Positions 6,212 to 8,984 of a stretch of 8,984 bases of DNA are shown here, in pieces. The notes beneath the pieces are model-generated. The model was not told the DNA's origin and did not search any database. It saw only the letters and a list, made by a program, of their open reading frames with translations. Origin of the DNA: AC-32 sp035473395 (lineage in GTDB: Bacteria > Actinomycetota > Thermoleophilia > Gaiellales > Gaiellaceae); assembly GCA_035473395.1 (NCBI GenBank), contig DATIOF010000136.1:1-8984 (forward strand). Direction: 5' to 3'. Made by a program: the position numbers and the translations under genes. Each line of letters starts with the position of its first letter. Within the stretch, counting starts at the first letter, position 1.

Positions 6212-7021
6212 GTGCCGCTAGCCCATTCGTCCAGCTCCTGGGAGATGCCGCCGGCGATCCTGATCGGCACGGCGCTCGCGCTCGTCCTCTTCATCCAGGC
6301 CTTCGTCCGCCTCCGCCGCCGCCGGCCGGATCACGCGCCCTGGAGCCGCGCCGCGCTCTTCGCAGGAGGTCTCGCCGTGCTCGTCCTGCCGCTCGTCTCG
6401 CCGCTCGATCACCTCGGTGACGACGAGCTGCTCTCGGCGCACATGCTGCAGCACGTGCTGATCGGCGATGCGGCTCCCGCGCTACTGCTCGTTGCGGTCC
6501 GCGGCCCGCTGGTGTTCTTTCTGCTGCCGCCGTCCTTGCTCAGGCCGCTCGCGTCGTTCCGGCCGCTGCGCGCGTTGCTGGCGGTACTGTTGATCCCGCT
6601 GGTCAGCCTCGGGCTCTGGGCGCTGACGATCTACGCCTGGCACATCCCCGCCGTCTACGACTACGCCGCAGCGCATCAGACGGTGCACGACCTCGAGCAC
6701 CTGAGCTTTTTCGTCGCCGGGCTGCTGGCGTGGACGCAGCTCGTCGACCCGGCGCGCCACGAGCGCCTGCGCCGGCCCCAGCGGGTCTTCTTCGCGCTCG
6801 GGATGCTGGCGCTCTCGCAGCCGCTCGTCGACGTGCTGCTCTTCTCGACGGGGCCCGCGTATCCCCGCTACGTCGGCGCTCACGGGATCTCGGCGCTGAC
6901 CGACCAGCGCCTCGCGGGCGTCGTGATGATGACCGAGCAGCTGCTCACGCTCGGCGTCTGCGTCGCGCTGCTGCTGCGGCCGTACCTCCGCCAGCGGCAG
7001 CGGAACCCCGTCTTCACGTGA
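6212..7021 (+). CDS. ctaG: cytochrome c oxidase assembly factor, CtaG-like (caa3 type), first copy
   Basis: A 269-residue polytopic membrane protein of the caa3_CtaG family, which helps deliver copper to the CuB centre of heme-copper oxidases. About seven helices are visible. Family motifs in order: SPLDHLGDDELLSAHMLQHVL (63-83, with H67, H77, H81), RGPL, WHIPAVYD (143-150), the paired His of HQTVHDLEH (H155, H159, H163), and LTDQRLAGVVMMTEQ (229-243). GTG at 6212 is chosen over ATG at 6245 because it adds the short polar AHSSSSWEMPP segment common before the first CtaG helix and agrees with a leaderless -10 position; the ATG has only GGGAG directly abutting it. Its stop overlaps the GTG of the second copy (GTGA). 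Divergent from the copper operon, consistent with copper delivery to respiration. Confidence 0.88.
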   Translation: MPLAHSSSSWEMPPAILIGTALALVLFIQAFVRLRRRRPDHAPWSRAALFAGGLAVLVLPLVSPLDHLGDDELLSAHMLQHVLIGDAAPALLLVAVRGPLVFFLLPPSLLRPLASFRPLRALLAVLLIPLVSLGLWALTIYAWHIPAVYDYAAAHQTVHDLEHLSFFVAGLLAWTQLVDPARHERLRRPQRVFFALGMLALSQPLVDVLLFSTGPAYPRYVGAHGISALTDQRLAGVVMMTEQLLTLGVCVALLLRPYLRQRQRNPVFT

Positions 7022-7788
7022 GCCCGCCCGCCTCGACGTCGTTCAGCTTCGAGCCGCTGTTCCTCGTGCTCGCCGCCGGCGCGGTCTACGGGTACGTGCG
7101 GCTGGCGCGGACGGTCGAACGGCCGTCGCGCTGGCGCGCGACGCTCTTCGGCCTCGGAGTCGCGCTCGTCGCCGTCTCGCTCAACTCACCGCTCGAGACG
7201 ATCGCGGTCCACTACCTGCTCGTCGTGCACCTGCTGCAGAACGTGATGATCGCCGACTGGGCCCCGCCGCTGCTCGTGCTCGGCCTGACGCCGGCGATGC
7301 GCGCCGAGGTCGCCCGGCGCGGGGGCCGCACGCTCGCCACGCTGACCCGGCCGCGCGTCATCCTGCCCAGCTGGCTGGTGGTCTGGTACGGCGTCCACCT
7401 GCCGGCCTTCTACGACTACGCGCTCCGGCACCCGTGGCTGCTGAACGTCGAGCACGCGCTCCTGTTGGGGGCCGGGCTGCTGTTCTGGTGGCCGGTGTTC
7501 TCCGAGCTGCCGCAGCACCTCTCGAGTGCCGTGCGCCTCGTTTATCTCGGCGCGGCCTACGTCGGCTCGGCCTTCCTCTCGCTCGCGCTGATCTTCTCCT
7601 CGAGCGCGTTCTACGGCTTCTACGAGGCGGCCCCTCGCCTGTGGGGGCTCTCGCCGGAGAAGGACCAGAACCTCGGCGGGATCCTGATGAACGGCGAGCA
7701 GATGATCGTCTTCTTCGCGGCGCTGTCGTACTTCCTCTTGCGGCTGCTGTCCGAGGAAGAGGAGGCGCAGAGGGCGCTCGAAAGCTGA
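7018..7788 (+). CDS. ctaG: cytochrome c oxidase assembly factor, CtaG-like, second diverged copy
   Basis: A 256-residue polytopic membrane protein of the same family as its upstream neighbour but clearly diverged. It has NSPLE (56-60) in place of SPLD, then H65 and HLLQN (H71), WYGVHLPAFYDYALRHPWLLNVEH (H127, H138, H146), a WWPV segment (157-160), and DQNLGGILMNGEQ (216-228), the counterpart of the DQRLAG...EQ motif. About seven hydrophobic helices can be drawn. The C-terminus is acidic (EEEEA). The GTG start lies within the stop of the first copy, so the pair is translated together, and its own stop TGA shares a base with the ATG of the following gene. The two copies may serve different oxidases or act as a heterodimer; this is inference. 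Family assignment is firm. Confidence 0.88.
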   Translation: MSPPASTSFSFEPLFLVLAAGAVYGYVRLARTVERPSRWRATLFGLGVALVAVSLNSPLETIAVHYLLVVHLLQNVMIADWAPPLLVLGLTPAMRAEVARRGGRTLATLTRPRVILPSWLVVWYGVHLPAFYDYALRHPWLLNVEHALLLGAGLLFWWPVFSELPQHLSSAVRLVYLGAAYVGSAFLSLALIFSSSAFYGFYEAAPRLWGLSPEKDQNLGGILMNGEQMIVFFAALSYFLLRLLSEEEEAQRALES

Positions 7789-8408
7789 TGCGGCGCGCCC
7801 TCGTCCTGGCGGCAGCTGCCGCGCTGCTGGCGGTGCCTGCCGCGCGCGCGAACGGCGATCCGGCCAGCGACGTGCTGCTCACGCAGAAGGTGTTCTTCCC
7901 GCTCGACGCGCCGCTCCCGGACTCCGACCGCGCCGCGCTGCAGAAGACCGTCGAAGAGGCGAACGCCCGCGGCTACCCGATCCGCGTTGCGCTGATCCCG
8001 TTCACGAGCGACCTGGGGTCTGCGGTCAGCCTCTGGCGCCACCCGCAGGACTACTCGAAGTTTCTCGGCAGCGAGCTCGCGTTCGTCTACGCCAAGCGGC
8101 TGCTCGTCGTCCAACCCTCCGGCTTCGGTGTCTACAACCACAACAAGCCGGTCGCGAAGGAGCAGCGGGTGCTCGCACGAGTGCCGGTCGGTAAGACACC
8201 TGCCGCGATGACGCAGTCGGCGACGGCGGCGGTGCGGGCGCTCGCGGCCTCGGAGGGCATCGCGCTGCCGGCGGTCTCGAGCGGCGGCCACGACTGGCGC
8301 GACCGCGTGATCATCGCCGTCGCCGGACTGCTGACGATCGCCCTGATCGTGCTCGCCGGCAACCGCCTCAGACGCGGCCGAGCCGAGCGCACGCAGCCCG
8401 AACAGTGA
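7788..8408 (+). CDS. secreted TPM-like domain protein with C-terminal membrane anchor
   Basis: A 206-residue protein with a signal peptide (1-21, cleaved near ARA-N), a soluble domain (about 25-165) and a C-terminal helix (173-191) followed by a basic tail (RLRRGRAER), so the domain sits outside the cell, tethered by its C-terminus. The domain begins DPASDVLLTQKVFFP, then an amphipathic helix with EEANARGYPIRVALIP, WRHPQDYSKFLG, and LLVVQPSGFGVYN. This is the general layout of TPM-fold (YgcG/Psb32-like) domains, but sequence similarity is only partial, so the fold call is tentative and no enzymatic activity is claimed. Potential metal ligands are few (H85, H118, H168). Its start overlaps the second ctaG stop by one base (TGATG), so a role in oxidase assembly or copper delivery is suggested. 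Its stop codon lies inside the palindrome at 8405-8427. Confidence 0.7.
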   Translation: MRRALVLAAAAALLAVPAARANGDPASDVLLTQKVFFPLDAPLPDSDRAALQKTVEEANARGYPIRVALIPFTSDLGSAVSLWRHPQDYSKFLGSELAFVYAKRLLVVQPSGFGVYNHNKPVAKEQRVLARVPVGKTPAAMTQSATAAVRALAASEGIALPAVSSGGHDWRDRVIIAVAGLLTIALIVLAGNRLRRGRAERTQPEQ

Positions 8409-8427
8409 CAGTCACAGTGACTGTCAC
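8405..8427. terminator. nested 23-bp palindrome between convergent genes, possible bidirectional terminator
   Basis: Two perfect 11-bp inverted arms, GTGACAGTCAC (8405-8415) and GTGACTGTCAC (8417-8427), flank a single A. Each arm is itself a GTGAC/GTCAC palindrome around one base. It overlaps the stop codon of the plus-strand gene and lies 11 bp from the end of the minus-strand acyl-CoA dehydrogenase, the expected place for a shared terminator. There is no T-run on either side, and a one-base loop is sterically poor (the real loop would be 3 or more bases), so a protein-binding site remains possible. Confidence 0.5.
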
Positions 8428-8438
8428 CGGGGTTGGCG

Positions 8439-8984
8439 CTAGAGCCCGAGGTGCCGCGCGATGACCATGCGCTGGACTTCGTTCGTGCCCTCGCCGATCT
8501 CGAGGATCTTCTGGTCGCGGTAGAGCCGCGCGATCGGCGATTCCTCCATGAACCCGTAGCCGCCGTGGATCTGCAGGGCTGCGTTCGCCGCGCGGTGTGA
8601 GAGCTCGCCCGTGTAGAGCTTCGCCATCGCCGCTTCCTTGGCGAAGGGACGGCCTTGATCCTTCAGCCAGGCGGCCTTGTACGTGAGCGCGCGGCCGGCC
8701 TCGATCTCGACCGCCATGTCGGCGAGCTGGAACTGAATCGCCTGGAACTTCGCGATCGGCTTGCCAAACTGCTGCCGCTCCTTGGCGTAGGCGTAGGCGA
8801 GGTCGTAGGCGCCCTGCGCCAGCCCGACGCCCATCGCGGCCACCGAGATCCGGCCGCCGTCGAGGATCTCCAGGAACTGCATGAAGCCCTTGCCGCGCTC
8901 GCCGAGCAGGTTGCCCTCGGGGACGGCGCAGTCGCGGAACGACAGCTCGCGCGTGTCCGAGGCGCGCCAGCCAAGCTTCTCCAT
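8439..8984 (-). CDS. acyl-CoA dehydrogenase, C-terminal half (5' end beyond window)
   Basis: The last 181 residues of an acyl-CoA dehydrogenase, about half of the usual 380, open to the right edge; the ATG at the edge is an internal Met. The FAD enzyme oxidises acyl-CoA thioesters to enoyl-CoA in beta-oxidation or branched-chain amino acid breakdown. Visible marks: ELSFRDCAVPEGNLLGERGKGF before the C-terminal helical domain, LDGGRI, ERQQFGKPIAKFQAIQF (cofactor and subunit contacts), and the signature QIHGGYGF followed by RLYRDQKILEIGEGTNEVQR. The Glu in GEGT (fragment residue 165) is at the catalytic-base position of short/medium-chain enzymes. Substrate chain length cannot be read from this half. 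The gene converges on the ctaG operon and is probably unrelated to copper. Confidence 0.93.
   Translation of the reverse strand: MEKLGWRASDTRELSFRDCAVPEGNLLGERGKGFMQFLEILDGGRISVAAMGVGLAQGAYDLAYAYAKERQQFGKPIAKFQAIQFQLADMAVEIEAGRALTYKAAWLKDQGRPFAKEAAMAKLYTGELSHRAANAALQIHGGYGFMEESPIARLYRDQKILEIGEGTNEVQRMVIARHLGL

Noticed and set aside
4800..6221. 473-codon plus-strand open frame across the lipoprotein and membrane-protein genes
   Set aside because: Arg/Ala-rich, no recognisable motif, and opposite two genes with signal peptide, membrane helices and ATGA coupling.

Overview
This is a very GC-rich window with almost no intergenic space. It suggests the chromosome of a free-living, aerobic actinobacterium. 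The gene content (CopC/CopD fusion, YcnI-like protein, caa3-type CtaG factors, actinobacterial-style copper lipoproteins, a beta-oxidation enzyme) and the many GTG starts and GTGA/ATGA junctions would fit Thermoleophilia or a related deep-branching actinobacterial class. The assignment is inferred from gene content and composition, not from a marker gene.

Layout. (1) 1-1129, minus strand: a metallo-beta-lactamase-fold sulfur dioxygenase/rhodanese-type protein, cut off by the left edge. (2) 1173-2335, plus strand, divergent from it: a lipoprotein resembling the detached C-terminal part of actinobacterial copper-resistance proteins, coupled to a YCII-domain protein. (3) 6152 down to 2318, minus strand: a compact five-gene run made of a His-rich lipoprotein, a five-helix membrane protein, a YcnI-like (DUF1775) protein, a CopC-CopD-YtkA-like fusion, and a 30-residue single-helix mini-protein that I found in the apparent gap after copCD. 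Three of the four junctions are ATGA/GTGA overlaps. The fourth is 28 bp and holds the only strong Shine-Dalgarno in the window. (4) 6212-8408, plus strand, divergent from that run: two tandem, diverged CtaG-like cytochrome oxidase assembly proteins followed by a secreted, membrane-anchored TPM-like protein, all overlapping. (5) A nested 23-bp palindrome at 8405-8427 between convergent genes. (6) 8439-8984, minus strand: the C-terminal half of an acyl-CoA dehydrogenase.

How it works together (inference). The centre of the window, 1173-8408, reads as an extracytoplasmic copper capture, import and delivery module: secreted or lipid-anchored Cu-binding proteins (YcnI-like, CopC domain, two lipoproteins), a CopD membrane importer, and CtaG factors that help insert copper into the CuB site of a heme-copper oxidase. 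No oxidase subunit, Sco protein, P-type ATPase or copper-sensing regulator lies inside the window. The least described parts are the H-x12-H-x-H repeat lipoprotein, the five-helix membrane protein, the 30-residue mini-protein and the TPM-like protein. No RNA genes, insertion sequences, CRISPR arrays or phage genes were seen.
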